Part shown: positions 55,846 to 64,000 of the stretch, piece after piece
Layout of the letters: every line of letters begins with the position of its first letter
Position numbering within the stretch: the first letter of the stretch is position 1
Origin: Physcomitrium patens
Lineage: Eukaryota; Streptophyta; Bryopsida; Funariales; Funariaceae
Assembly: GCF_000002425.4 (NCBI RefSeq)
Contig: NC_037262.1
Span: forward strand, 10,439,129-10,503,128
Length of the DNA: 64,000 bases
Reading direction: 5' to 3'
The notes under the pieces: generated by a model
Seen by the model: the letters and a program-made list of their open reading frames with translations, nothing else
Database searches by the model: none
Told to the model about the DNA's origin: nothing
Made by a program: the position numbers and the translations under genes

Positions 55846-56307
55846 TGTCACGGACCAAAATACAAACAAGAAATCTAAACAAGAAGTTCAAGAAGAAATG
55901 ACAAGAACTAGATTATCAGATGAGTACAAGAGCAACGCCAAGAGAATTGAGCTAGAGCTTCAAGAGATGTGTTGTCGAGACTGAAGAACTCTTCATCCTC
56001 GACTCCTATATATACTACTGGCCTATGGTTCTAAGGAAGCGCATCAAGAAGCTTCCCAAGAACTATGAAGCTTCTCGAGCAACTACCCAAGAGTTAGGAA
56101 GCTTCTCAAGTAACTTCCTAGAATCTACTAGAATATTCTAAAAATCTTCTAGAGCCTTCTAAGGGAATCTTTAGGGAATCTTTAGAGAATCTTTAAAGAA
56201 TATTCTAAGAGAATATTCAAGGAATCTTTTGGAAGTTTCTAGAGACTTCTTTCTAGAAGGTTCTAGAAACTTGTCTCTAGAAAGGTCTAAGGACTATGTC
56301 CCTAACA
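55846..56307 (-). repeat. 5' LTR of element C
   Basis: 462 bp, TGTCACGGACC...TGTCCCTAACA. Contains the TATA-like CTATATATACTAC (56006-56018) and a run of tandem-like GAATCTTTAGAGAATC / GGTTCTAGAAAC motifs towards the end. Confidence 0.8.
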
Positions 56308-56879
56308 ATAGGACAGCCTAGAACAGAATCGAAACTCCGTACTCGGGTCTACATTGAGTCGCCCGACCAATTCAAGTCTCATATTGGGTAAGATGCCCGT
56401 AGTAACCTAGATGTTCGCGTAATTGGATCAAATTGGTCCTCACGTCAGATTGGCTAAGAGGCTTGTAGTAAGACGTAGATGTTCCCGTAATTGGATCAAA
56501 TTGGTCCTTCGCGTCAGACTGGCTGAGGCCCTTAGTAAGACCTGGATTTTCTCGTAATTAGACTGCATTGGGTTGCCCGACCAATTCAGGTCTCATATTA
56601 GGTAAGAGGACCCGGATTGGATTCTTGAAATTGGATCCAATTGGCTCTTCGAACCAGGCTCACCCGTCGTGTGAATTGGTCCTTTCCCTTCCTGCTGACT
56701 CCCGTTATTGGAATCGAATGGAGCATTTGATTATGCCCCGGCTGACTGTAACGAGGTGACTGAACCTGGCCACTCAGTATTTGCACTGGAGTTGGTCGTT
56801 GCTCCCAATATTCGAGATAACTGAACATTAATAAAAGTCCCTTTTCTTTATATTTTCATGGTATACTCGTGTTACAACA
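56308..56879 (-). repeat. 3' LTR of element E1, truncated
   Basis: Starts ATAGGACAGCCT, matching an internal point (63613) of the 5' LTR, and ends CTCGTGTTACAACA. Contains about three tandem 68-bp units (AATTGGATCA at 56421 and 56489, AATTAGACTG at 56556). The polypurine tract AGAGGGGGTGGATTTCG (sense) follows at 56880-56896. Confidence 0.75.
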
Positions 56880-56898
56880 CGAAATCCACCCCCTCTGA
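56880..56898 (-). promoter_or_regulatory. Polypurine tract of element E1
   Basis: Sense strand TTCAGAGGGGGTGGATTTCG next to the TGTTGTAACA start of the 3' LTR. Confidence 0.75.
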
Positions 56899-56999
56899 AC
56901 TTGTGCATCCTCCAGTATGCACCAATTTACCCAATTGCTGTTTGATTCAGAATATATCCTCTACGTCTTTGTCCTGTTCGTCTTCGTGACCTTCATTAT

Positions 57000-57921
57000 C
57001 CAAATCACTTTCATCTTCTTGCTACGGAATCTCTATACCTTCATTAAGGTCTTCCATATTCATCTCCGCGTGTCTTCGTTTAAATATTTTAACTCGCTTC
57101 CCTACAATTGGTATTTTCAATTTTATACCATCTAACTCTCGTAACGAGTAAGTCGCATTATCATGAACAGTTGTTACCACATATGGTCCAAACCAACGTT
57201 TTGAAAAATTTTACAAAGTACTATGTTGATTATCCAGACTATTGTCATAAACAAGTACCCAGTCACCTTCCTCGATTGCTTTTGGTTTCAATCGATGTTG
57301 CTTATCAAATCGCGCCTTGTTTTCTAACCTTGCTCTTTTTAACCTTTCCAATGCTATTTGCACATCTTCCATTCTTTGCTCCAATTGTCGAATCCTAATA
57401 GCCAGAAGTTCTTTTCTTGTCAATCCATCTTCCCATGGTAGTATACTCCAAGTAAGTACCTTTTTTTCAATCGGCATAATTGGTTTTCGACCTGTCATAA
57501 GTTCTACTGGCATATATCCTGTCACCGAACTATGTGTTGTTCGATCAGCCCATAATGCAAATGACAAAAGCCGTGGCCACTCTTTAACTTTTCCATTACA
57601 AGCTTTAACCAATGTTTTCACAATCGATGGGTGACCGCGTTCGCTTTTTGCATTCCCTTCTGGATTATAAGCAGTAGTCAGTGATAGTTTAACTCCACAT
57701 CTTTCAAAGAACTTACGAGCTTCTTATGCATTTAATTCTCCACGATCTGCAGTGATTTTTCCCACACATCCGTAGCAACAAATGACATCTTCAAGCAAAA
57801 ACCTACAAATCCCCTCTGTAGATTTTGTCCTCAATGCTCTTCCTTCTACTTGATTTGATAAATCTTCGCAAGCTAAAACCAAATATCTCATCTGCCATAA
57901 CCCAACCGGCATAATAACCAA
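57000..57921 (-). pseudogene. Element E1 integrase core, C-terminal part and acidic tail
   Basis: Core segment 57921-57727 contains the second catalytic Asp in KITADRGELNA and is preceded by KWVVDLVIMP (first Asp, just upstream of the ATG). After TAA 57724-57726 it continues with a decayed TAYNPEGNAKSERGH (catalytic Glu) and the open segment 57621-57214 (CNGKVKEWPRLLSFALWADR, TTHSSVTGYMPVELM, then a coiled-coil-like RIRQLEQRMEDVQIALERLK). TAA at 57211-57213 interrupts before FSKRWFGPYVV. The tail is rich in Asp and Glu, and there is no chromodomain. Stops coincide with Gln or Arg codons by context. Confidence 0.8.
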
Positions 57922-57981
57922 ATCAACAACCCATTTAAAATGAATAGCCAGAGGATACGTAAGATGAAGACCATCTCGATG

Positions 57982-58647
57982 TCAGATATTAGAATACGAT
58001 TGACAGATTTCACATGACTCTACAAATGAGAGCACATCTCGATACATATTTTTCCACCAATATCGTTCCTTGAGTTTAGCAAAAGTAGCCCAGATTCCTC
58101 TATGCCCTGCCCATAAACTATCATGAAACTCCTTCAATAATTTTAGTTTTTCTTTCTTTTTGCCTATCACTCGTTGTGGCATCCCAATTCCTTTCTTCGG
58201 TCTCTTCCATAAGAATCCATCTCGAAGTAAAAATCCATATTCTTTTTTTCTTATTTGTTTGAATTTTTCTGCAGACCAATTCCCCTGCTTAGTCAAGGTA
58301 TTCAAATAATGACCAATATCCAATAATTCTCCTTCATAAGATTCTTCAAGAAATAGCTTGTCTTCTCTGTTGAGATTTGATATTGAATAGAATTTCAATT
58401 CGACGTCATCAATGTCTTCAACCATTTCGTCCTCCCTCTCGTATCTTGCTCGAGATAGCATGTCTGCTACTAAATTGTTTTTCCCAGTAATATGCTTAAA
58501 TTCTGGATTTAGTGACTTAATATAAGCAATCCATCTCAACATTGCAATATCTGGCGTTGAACAGTTAATAATCATTTCAAGCAATGGCAAGCAATCTGTT
58601 TCAATTACTACTACTGCCCCAATCAAATAATCCCTTTCAGCTTTCAT
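57982..58647 (-). CDS. Element E1 pol: RNase H C-terminal part and integrase zinc finger
   Basis: 221 open codons. ERDYLIGAVVVIETDCLPLL through KHITGKNNLVADMLSRARYE is the RNase H end and DALSR-type connection. The HHCC finger is HDSLWAGHRGIWATFAKLKE followed by SCEICQSYS. Ends at TGA 57982-57984, continuing in frame as HRDGLHLTYP of the integrase core. Confidence 0.85.
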   Translation of the reverse strand: MKAERDYLIGAVVVIETDCLPLLEMIINCSTPDIAMLRWIAYIKSLNPEFKHITGKNNLVADMLSRARYEREDEMVEDIDDVELKFYSISNLNREDKLFLEESYEGELLDIGHYLNTLTKQGNWSAEKFKQIRKKEYGFLLRDGFLWKRPKKGIGMPQRVIGKKKEKLKLLKEFHDSLWAGHRGIWATFAKLKERYWWKNMYRDVLSFVESCEICQSYSNI

Positions 58648-58695
58648 AACCGAAACGACTCCCCAAAGTTCTCTTTTGACTTGCGAATATGCACG

Positions 58696-60000
58696 CTAAC
58701 GAATACTTAAAACTTTAGTCCCAAATCGAACTGCAAATCTATTCCCACTGGAATCATCTTGACCCACAGTCCATCCAATGGCAATTGGACTAGCGTCCAT
58801 AGTAAGAATCACAGGTCTATTGCACTTATAATCAACCTTCCTCAATATTGGAGGTGACATCAATAATTTCTTCAATCTTTGTATTGCCTGAATATGCCTT
58901 TCTTCCCATTTAAATCGATAGCCCTTGCGTAACAGTTCATATAATGGATCCGCTATGTGAGCAAAATGAGGGATCCAGATTCGATAAAATACACATGCAC
59001 CCAAAAACCTGCGAACCTCTCTTAAAGAATCACAATCCTCTTTCATCCTTCCAATTGCATCAACTTTAGTCGGATCTGGTTTTCTTCCGTAAGATCCGCA
59101 TAAATGTCCAACAATTACAACCTCTCGCACTCCAAATACGGACTTCATACCCGATAATGTAAGATGAACTTCTCCAAGCCGAGTTAAAATCTTTTCACAA
59201 TCTTGTATATGATCAACAACATATCTGCGACATCCCCTCGTATCTAAAGTTTCATCCTTGTCTCCTTCTCTGCACCCTTTTATAGGAACATCATCCAGAA
59301 AAGGCATAGTCTTTTCCGGAATAAAATCTCTCAATACCTTATTCATCCCATTCATCATATGTGTAACTGAGTTGGTCGCGCCTTGAGGAAGAGTGCACAT
59401 TCTAACCAATCCAAGTGGTGTCCTCATTGTTGTCATATCTCTACTTCCTTCGGCAAGTTGAAATTGATCATAACTTGAATACAAGTTACCCATTGAATAG
59501 ATCGCCCTTCCAGCAAACGCCTTAGCAAATTCATCCACAATAGGTCCAATTTTTGCATTCCTGACAATTCCTGCATTCATCGGTTGCATATCTTGAATAA
59601 ACCGTAGTGACCCATTCTTCTTAGGTACCGTAAACCATCGACTAGAATACGGCACAAATAAAGGTTCCAATATTTTCATCTTTATCTTTTCTTTTAATAG
59701 CTCAACCAATTTAGGTAAATGTGCCCTCAGTACTGGAATCGGTCTTAGATTCCAAGGTACATGTGGTACAGTGAAGATAACCATAGGTGTTACAATATTT
59801 GGATCCACACACCCAATTTCATGAGATTCGAATGCAAACGATCTACCTTGTTTAGCTAACATCTTTTTGAAGCAAGTAATTTCCTCCGGCAATAAAGAAC
59901 CATCAAAACCAATCTTCAATTCTTCAAAAGTCTCTTTAGTAAACTGGTGTCCAATACTCATTGGATCTCTTAAACTTGCTTCTTTTGATGCTTCTCCCAT
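58696..60000 (-). CDS. Element E1 pol: reverse transcriptase (FLDD) and RNase H start
   Basis: 434 open codons. RT order: RPIPVLRAHLPKLVELLKEK, WFTVPKKNGSLRFIQDMQPM, YSSYDQFQLAEGSRDMTTMR, LGLVRMCTLPQGATNSVTHM, catalytic box MPFLDDVPIKGC (FxDD in place of the usual YxDD), then a long insertion-like stretch to RRYVVDHIQDCEKILTRLGE, and the thumb RRFLGACVFYRIWIPHFAHI. RNase H begins VILTMDASPIAIGWTVGQDD. Ends at TAG 58696-58698; sequence continues RAYSQVKRELWG in frame. Confidence 0.9.
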   Translation of the reverse strand: MGEASKEASLRDPMSIGHQFTKETFEELKIGFDGSLLPEEITCFKKMLAKQGRSFAFESHEIGCVDPNIVTPMVIFTVPHVPWNLRPIPVLRAHLPKLVELLKEKIKMKILEPLFVPYSSRWFTVPKKNGSLRFIQDMQPMNAGIVRNAKIGPIVDEFAKAFAGRAIYSMGNLYSSYDQFQLAEGSRDMTTMRTPLGLVRMCTLPQGATNSVTHMMNGMNKVLRDFIPEKTMPFLDDVPIKGCREGDKDETLDTRGCRRYVVDHIQDCEKILTRLGEVHLTLSGMKSVFGVREVVIVGHLCGSYGRKPDPTKVDAIGRMKEDCDSLREVRRFLGACVFYRIWIPHFAHIADPLYELLRKGYRFKWEERHIQAIQRLKKLLMSPPILRKVDYKCNRPVILTMDASPIAIGWTVGQDDSSGNRFAVRFGTKVLSIR

Positions 60001-60099
60001 TTGTTCTTTAGAATCTTCTGGTAATGGTCCGACAACAGGCTTTACCTTCTTATCTGCCGTTTTATATCTCGTTTCTACAGTGACTTTTGGTGCTTGAAA

Positions 60100-61325
60100 A
60101 GATTCAAGTATGGTATAAACCTTACCAATTCAACAATCTTATCATTATCCCCCTAATCCAATTGATGTAATCAATTCCAATGAATCTTCCAGTCCATTTT
60201 CTTCATAAATACCTAAAATCCTCTCATCATCTTGCAATGTACCTAACTTGTGTAATTCTCCTTCAATATTATATAATCTTTTTTTTTCTTTTCTTTTAAA
60301 ATTATCAACTTTCTTATACCTAATATTTCCATTCTCCAATATACCAATAAAACTCGCATCAAAGGTACCTTCATCTTGCGAGAGTACCTCCTCTTTTGTA
60401 CCTCCATAATCTCGCTTTACAGTGGTACCTCCCCAAAATCCTTAAATCCTTCAACAATCTTTGGCAATGGTTTCTCCCTCAACCTATCTCGATTCTGTTC
60501 ATAGTTAGGAGGTACTGTTATGAATTGTACAGCTTTCCTCCCATCTTCGCTACGTACCCTTGCATAAGTAGAACCATCGTCAAGTACTTTTGTTTCCATC
60601 CGTGTTGCCGTAATATAAGGTTGTCCTAAAATCAACGGATAAGACGTTGTATCTTAAACAAAGAAATGTTCCTCCGTCGCAACATCCCCAATCCGAATTT
60701 TGACATCTGGACAAGCTCCATATAATTCGCCCCGTGTGTTATTAGCCGCTCGAATTGCCCATCCATGTTCCATATCAATTGGCCATTTTTGCTTCTTATA
60801 AAGATCTTTAGACATGAGATTTATTTCAGAACCATGGTCGACTAAAGCAACTATTGGTTCTTCTATATCTCCTACTTTCACCAATACCTCAGTAGTTGCC
60901 TTTGCCTAATGCTTTCGAGTATAATGGCTCAAAGTTTCCATTTCCTTATCAGTATAATCTTCGAAACGTACTCGTTGATTATACCCATTCTTTTCATTTG
61001 TTGGTTGCTTGTAACCAATATCAACCTCTTCTTCTTCTTTATATATTCTTGCATCAATAGCATGACTCATTCCAGTTTCACCCATTAATTACCTCTTTCG
61101 CTTAATGCTGTCAATGATAACATCATGAAACTCCTTCTTTGCAATTCCCAAAACTTCTTTCAATGTGAATTCCACCTTAGCATTTAATATACGTTCTTCC
61201 AACACCCCTTTCAAATTTGTTGCCGCTTCAATGTCAGAAAGTAGCTTATAAGCAATTGATTTGCCCTTATCTTTTGTCTCCTTTGTTTTTTCTCCCAATG
61301 ATACTGAGGTATCCTTTACAGGCAA
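60100..61325 (-). pseudogene. Element E1 gag-pol junction with aspartic protease
   Basis: Frame pieces 61325-61089, 60884-60654, 60635-60417 and 60339-60145. The first three share the frame of gag, separated by TAA 61089-61091, TAG 60906-60908 and TAA 60654-60656, each replacing a probable Gln codon. Protease active site reads ALVDHGSEINLMS: the usual D-S/T-G has become D-H-G. The strand PLILGQPYITATRMETKV follows. A one-base frame change near 60410 and an indel pair at about 60110-60155 separate this part from the RT frame. Confidence 0.75.
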
Positions 61326-61328
61326 TTC

Positions 61329-62756
61329 TTATGAAGCTGCCTCCCGAGCCTTGTCTCCTCGAGTTTGCCTCTTAGAAGAATTTCCTTCTCTAGTATCATC
61401 AAAATTTCCTCGTCTCTTTTCTTCCATCAAAGCTTCATGTTGGCTCTTAGCAATATATGTATGAACTGAAAGAGACTCAACAGGATCCTCCCAACCTGTT
61501 CTACCTCGTATTGTAGCTGCAGTTCTCAATAACGCTTCTCGAGGTAAATTCCCTTCTTGCATTATAGAAATGGCAGAAGCCCAAAACTCACTAGTTTCCG
61601 TACTTCCACCAAGGTCATCATCTATTCTAGCACCATAACTTGCACTTTCTCGTGCTGCCGTTTCATGCTCTTTTAGGTAATCTTGAATCAATGCTCTCAT
61701 TCCTCCCTTGCCAAAATTGGTTTGAAGAAGATCCTCTCTATTTTTCAATGCTATCTTTCCATCTTTCCAGCAAATAATTCCTTGCCGTATCATATTATTA
61801 AATTCATTGCAATCTTTTCTAGTATGTGAAGCATCATCACACCAAATGCATCTTTGTACATATCCTTGTTTTGAAACATTCTTCGAATTGTTTGTAGAAG
61901 TATTCTCTTCAAGTCTTGCCAATTTAATCTGAAGATCTCGCATTCTTCGTATAATTTCTTCCATTCCTATATCTGCTTTTTTTGATAAGGATGTCGAAGG
62001 TTGAACTGTAGGCATTGTTGGTGGTGTTGTACGTACTAGAGCTTTGGGTGCTTGTACTGTTTTCAGAATATTACTCCTATCCTTCCTCCTTTCTCTTTTT
62101 GTAAGCAACCCCACCGCATCTTCAACGTTCTTCCACTTCGTTGTCAATCCTTCATCTTCTTCATTGTCTTCAAGAAGGAGTTCTAATTTCCCTTGCAATT
62201 CTCCATCAGCAGCTTGAAGAAATAGATCAACTTTGTTCGGCTCCAATGTCAATTTTTCTACCTTCGACAATTGAGAGTACTGCCTCTCAAATTTCCTTAG
62301 TAGCTCTGTTGCTTGCAAATTCTTATTAGGCCGTTCAATCCATTCCAAAAACAGCTTCTTAGTAACGCGATCAGCATCTTCTAAGAAATATTCGTCTTTC
62401 AATGCATGTGAAAAAACCTCCCAAGAATTCCCATAACAATCCGTAATCCATGTAATGTGGTCTCTTATCTCCGGTATCATGGCAAGTCCAAATAGTTCAA
62501 CCATTTTCTTCTCACAAACCCGATTTAATTCCATTTCACGAACATAACATCTTAAATACCTTGAAATATTTCTTCCATCAAATTGATCAATTTTATTGAC
62601 CACTGCTTGCAATGCTTTGATTGCCAAAGCTTCTGTTCGATCATTGCTTTGCTGTTGCTGCATTGATAATGAGAAGGCTTGAAACATACTAGCAATAGAC
62701 GGATCCATGTGCATACCTTGTCCTTTAGAAGAATCCCTACCAGAAACTTCTCCCAA
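61329..62756 (-). CDS. Element E1 gag-like protein
   Basis: 475 codons from ATG 62756. Gln-rich N terminus, then a capsid-like helical domain (KALQAVVNKIDQFDGRNISR, YLRCYVREMELNRVCEKKM, LKDEYFLEDADRVTKKLFLE), a coiled-coil candidate (IGMEEIIRRMRDLQIKLARL), and a CX2CX4HX4C knuckle CIWCDDASHTRKDC. The C-terminal part is basic and charged. It ends at TAA 61329-61331 and is followed in the same frame by the protease region, so gag and pol were probably one reading frame originally. Confidence 0.85.
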   Translation of the reverse strand: MGEVSGRDSSKGQGMHMDPSIASMFQAFSLSMQQQQSNDRTEALAIKALQAVVNKIDQFDGRNISRYLRCYVREMELNRVCEKKMVELFGLAMIPEIRDHITWITDCYGNSWEVFSHALKDEYFLEDADRVTKKLFLEWIERPNKNLQATELLRKFERQYSQLSKVEKLTLEPNKVDLFLQAADGELQGKLELLLEDNEEDEGLTTKWKNVEDAVGLLTKRERRKDRSNILKTVQAPKALVRTTPPTMPTVQPSTSLSKKADIGMEEIIRRMRDLQIKLARLEENTSTNNSKNVSKQGYVQRCIWCDDASHTRKDCNEFNNMIRQGIICWKDGKIALKNREDLLQTNFGKGGMRALIQDYLKEHETAARESASYGARIDDDLGGSTETSEFWASAISIMQEGNLPREALLRTAATIRGRTGWEDPVESLSVHTYIAKSQHEALMEEKRRGNFDDTREGNSSKRQTRGDKAREAAS

Positions 62757-62840
62757 AAATCCTTTAAAATTTTTATTTTCATTTTTCCATAAAATAAAGA
62801 TAAAATCAACCGAAATCCAATACCTTCCACCTCAAGCTTT

Positions 62841-62856
62841 CACGTCGGGTTCACCA
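62841..62856 (-). promoter_or_regulatory. Primer-binding site of element E1
   Basis: Sense strand TGGTGAACCCGACGTG, starting with the TGG complementary to a tRNA CCA end, four bases from the 5' LTR end (62861). The tRNA is not assigned; it differs from the initiator-Met type of the chromoviruses here. Confidence 0.6.
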
Positions 62857-62860
62857 CTTT

Positions 62861-64000
62861 TGTCGTATTACAAGCTTTCCTGCTCGAGAACGCGTCGAGC
62901 GTTTGGTTGTAGAAGGTAGTATGGAGATTCGCCAATAGTCAAGCAGTCTATCAGTTTTTGACTGCTGGAATATAAACGACTGCAAGAATACACCGTAAAT
63001 CTATACGGATGCCCCTTCAACTGCTCACCGAAGTCCTTTTTTTCTCAGCCGGTAGGTCTCTAGACGTTACAGAGAACCCCAAACAACCCAAACTACTAAT
63101 CTTCGACACCGCTTTATACTCACAATCTTGTATCCATTGATTGTCTCGTTAGATTAACCCAATAAATTTCATTCACTCCGCATACTCAATCCTATAGACA
63201 CCCTTTTAATTCTTCAATCTCAGACGTAACTTGATTTCACAAAACAGTCAAGAGTAATCAAACCCACTTCATTAAAAATCCCGATTCACCATTACAACAC
63301 TGACTTCAGCAACGATTGCCTCAGTCTTCCCAAAACCCTATGAAGAAAAAAAAAACCCAATTCTCTGTCTTCTTTCCCCACCCGAAGCATGAAGCTCCTC
63401 TCCCCTCGATCTTCAAAAACCTCCCAAAAACTTATTCTCCCCCTAACCTTATCCTCTGAATTTCTTCAATCTTCCATTTTGGATCCGGAATTGCCTCCCA
63501 TCGTCAGAGCTTAGATCCAAAATTGGCTCCCGCCGTCAGAGCTTTCTCCTCCGTTTTTATCTTTAAGAGATCCATTTACCGAAAATAATGTTTCCTGAAA
63601 CGGCACAGAGAATAGGACAGCCTGAAACAGAATCGAAATCCCATACTCGGGTCCACATTGAGTCGCCCAACCAATTCAGTCTTATTTCCCCTTAGATNNN
63701 NNNNNNNNNNNNNNNNNNNNNNNNNNNNNNNNNNNNNNNNNNNNNNNNNNNNNNNNNNNNNNNNNNNNNNNNNNNNNNNNNNNNNNNNNNNNNNNNNGTA
63801 ATTAGACTGCATTGGGTGTCAATTGGTCCTCGCGTCAGATTGGCTAAGAGGCCCGTAGTAAGACCTAGATGTTTCCGTAATTAGATCAAATTGGTCCTTC
63901 GCGTCAGACTGGCTGAGGCCCGTAGTAAGACCTGGATTTTCCCCTAATTAGACTGCATTGGGTTGCCCGACCAATTCAGGTCTCATATTGGATAAGAGGA
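62861..64000 (-). repeat. 5' LTR of element E1, partial and gapped
   Basis: Begins TGTCGTATTAC. Contains the same tandem 68-bp units as the 3' LTR (63798-64000), with an assembly gap inside the array. Runs past the window edge. Confidence 0.75.
63698..63797. other. Assembly gap (100 N)
   Basis: Exactly 100 unknown bases; length is therefore nominal. An open frame reported across it would be meaningless. Confidence 0.99.

Larger units (their letters stand above)
50252..56307 (-). mobile_element. Element C: best-preserved Ty3/gypsy chromovirus
   Basis: Minus-strand element with 5' LTR (55846-56307), leader, gag, protease, RT-RNase H, integrase, chromodomain and ORF3. The 3' LTR is absent: after the polypurine tract (50257-50270) only TAACA remains before E2-type LTR sequence. 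Long open segments (405, 321, 317 and 265 codons) and few breaks make it the youngest chromovirus here. Its proteins differ clearly from those of A, B, D and F, so it is a separate family of the same lineage. Confidence 0.88.
56308..64000 (-). mobile_element. Element E1: Ty3/gypsy-type element without chromodomain, runs off the window
   Basis: Minus-strand element: 5' LTR 62861 to beyond 64000, PBS, gag, protease, RT-RNase H, integrase, acidic tail, polypurine tract, and the 3' LTR remnant 56308-56879. The left LTR begins internally, directly after element C. Apart from about ten nonsense codons and two frame breaks the coding region is continuous. The protein wording (LPQGATNS, FLDDVPIKGC, KITADRGELN) recalls elements I associate with fungal genomes; a plant/fungal shared lineage or transfer is possible but cannot be judged here. 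Confidence 0.85.

Noticed and set aside
63576..63812. Minus-strand open frame across the N gap
   Set aside because: Its continuity depends on unknown bases; it lies in an LTR.

Overview
The window reads as plant nuclear DNA. It is AT-rich, carries long (TA)n tracts, and holds two intron-containing genes of plant-type families inside a large cluster of decayed LTR retrotransposons. The style of the Ty3/gypsy chromoviruses (fungal/Tcn1-like wording of the pol proteins) together with the AT-rich spacers suggests a non-seed plant, perhaps a moss or other bryophyte. This is inference, and the species cannot be named from the sequence.

Region 1-11.6 kb holds no gene I can defend. It contains a pyrimidine-rich block (388-2160), a dead Ty1/copia RT-RNase H fragment on the minus strand (about 3.4-4.35 kb), AT-rich spacer with TA microsatellites, and from about 7.6 kb more balanced sequence that probably includes promoter or 5' leader sequence. 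Region 11.6-20.2 kb is the genic island. A 12-exon plus-strand gene (11593-17793) encodes a VASt-TM-C2-GRAM-VASt protein of the plant C2/GRAM membrane-contact, lipid-transfer type. It converges on a 4-exon minus-strand gene (18669-20182) encoding a complete 221-residue TENA_E protein, a thiamin-pyrimidine salvage enzyme, with a short G-box-bearing minisatellite upstream.

From 20.9 kb to the right edge the window is nested retrotransposons. Element A (21348-32879, minus, old) is inserted in a degenerate AT-rich repeat and is itself split by element B (25519-31975, minus, 5-bp TSD GCATG). Element F (34526-41489, plus, old) is interrupted by a 1.2-kb TG...CA insertion with a decayed TSD. A solo LTR (42463-43011) and a different gypsy integrase remnant follow. 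Element D (44462-49064, minus) is a sister copy of B, cut at its gag-protease end by a diverged LTR (E2, 49065-about 50251). Element C (about 50252-56307, minus) is the best-preserved chromovirus: gag, protease, RT, RNase H, integrase, chromodomain and a small extra ORF3. Element E1 (56308 to beyond 64000, minus) is an unrelated gypsy-type element with a long gag, an FLDD reverse transcriptase and no chromodomain; its 5' LTR contains a 100-N assembly gap.

The main unexplained features are these: a small conserved third ORF downstream of the chromodomain in B, D and C but not in A or F; a conserved gag/protease out-of-frame junction; a threefold repeated leader/PBS block in C; stop codons shared by copies B and D; and a nonsense spectrum in C and E1 made almost wholly of sense-strand C-to-T changes.
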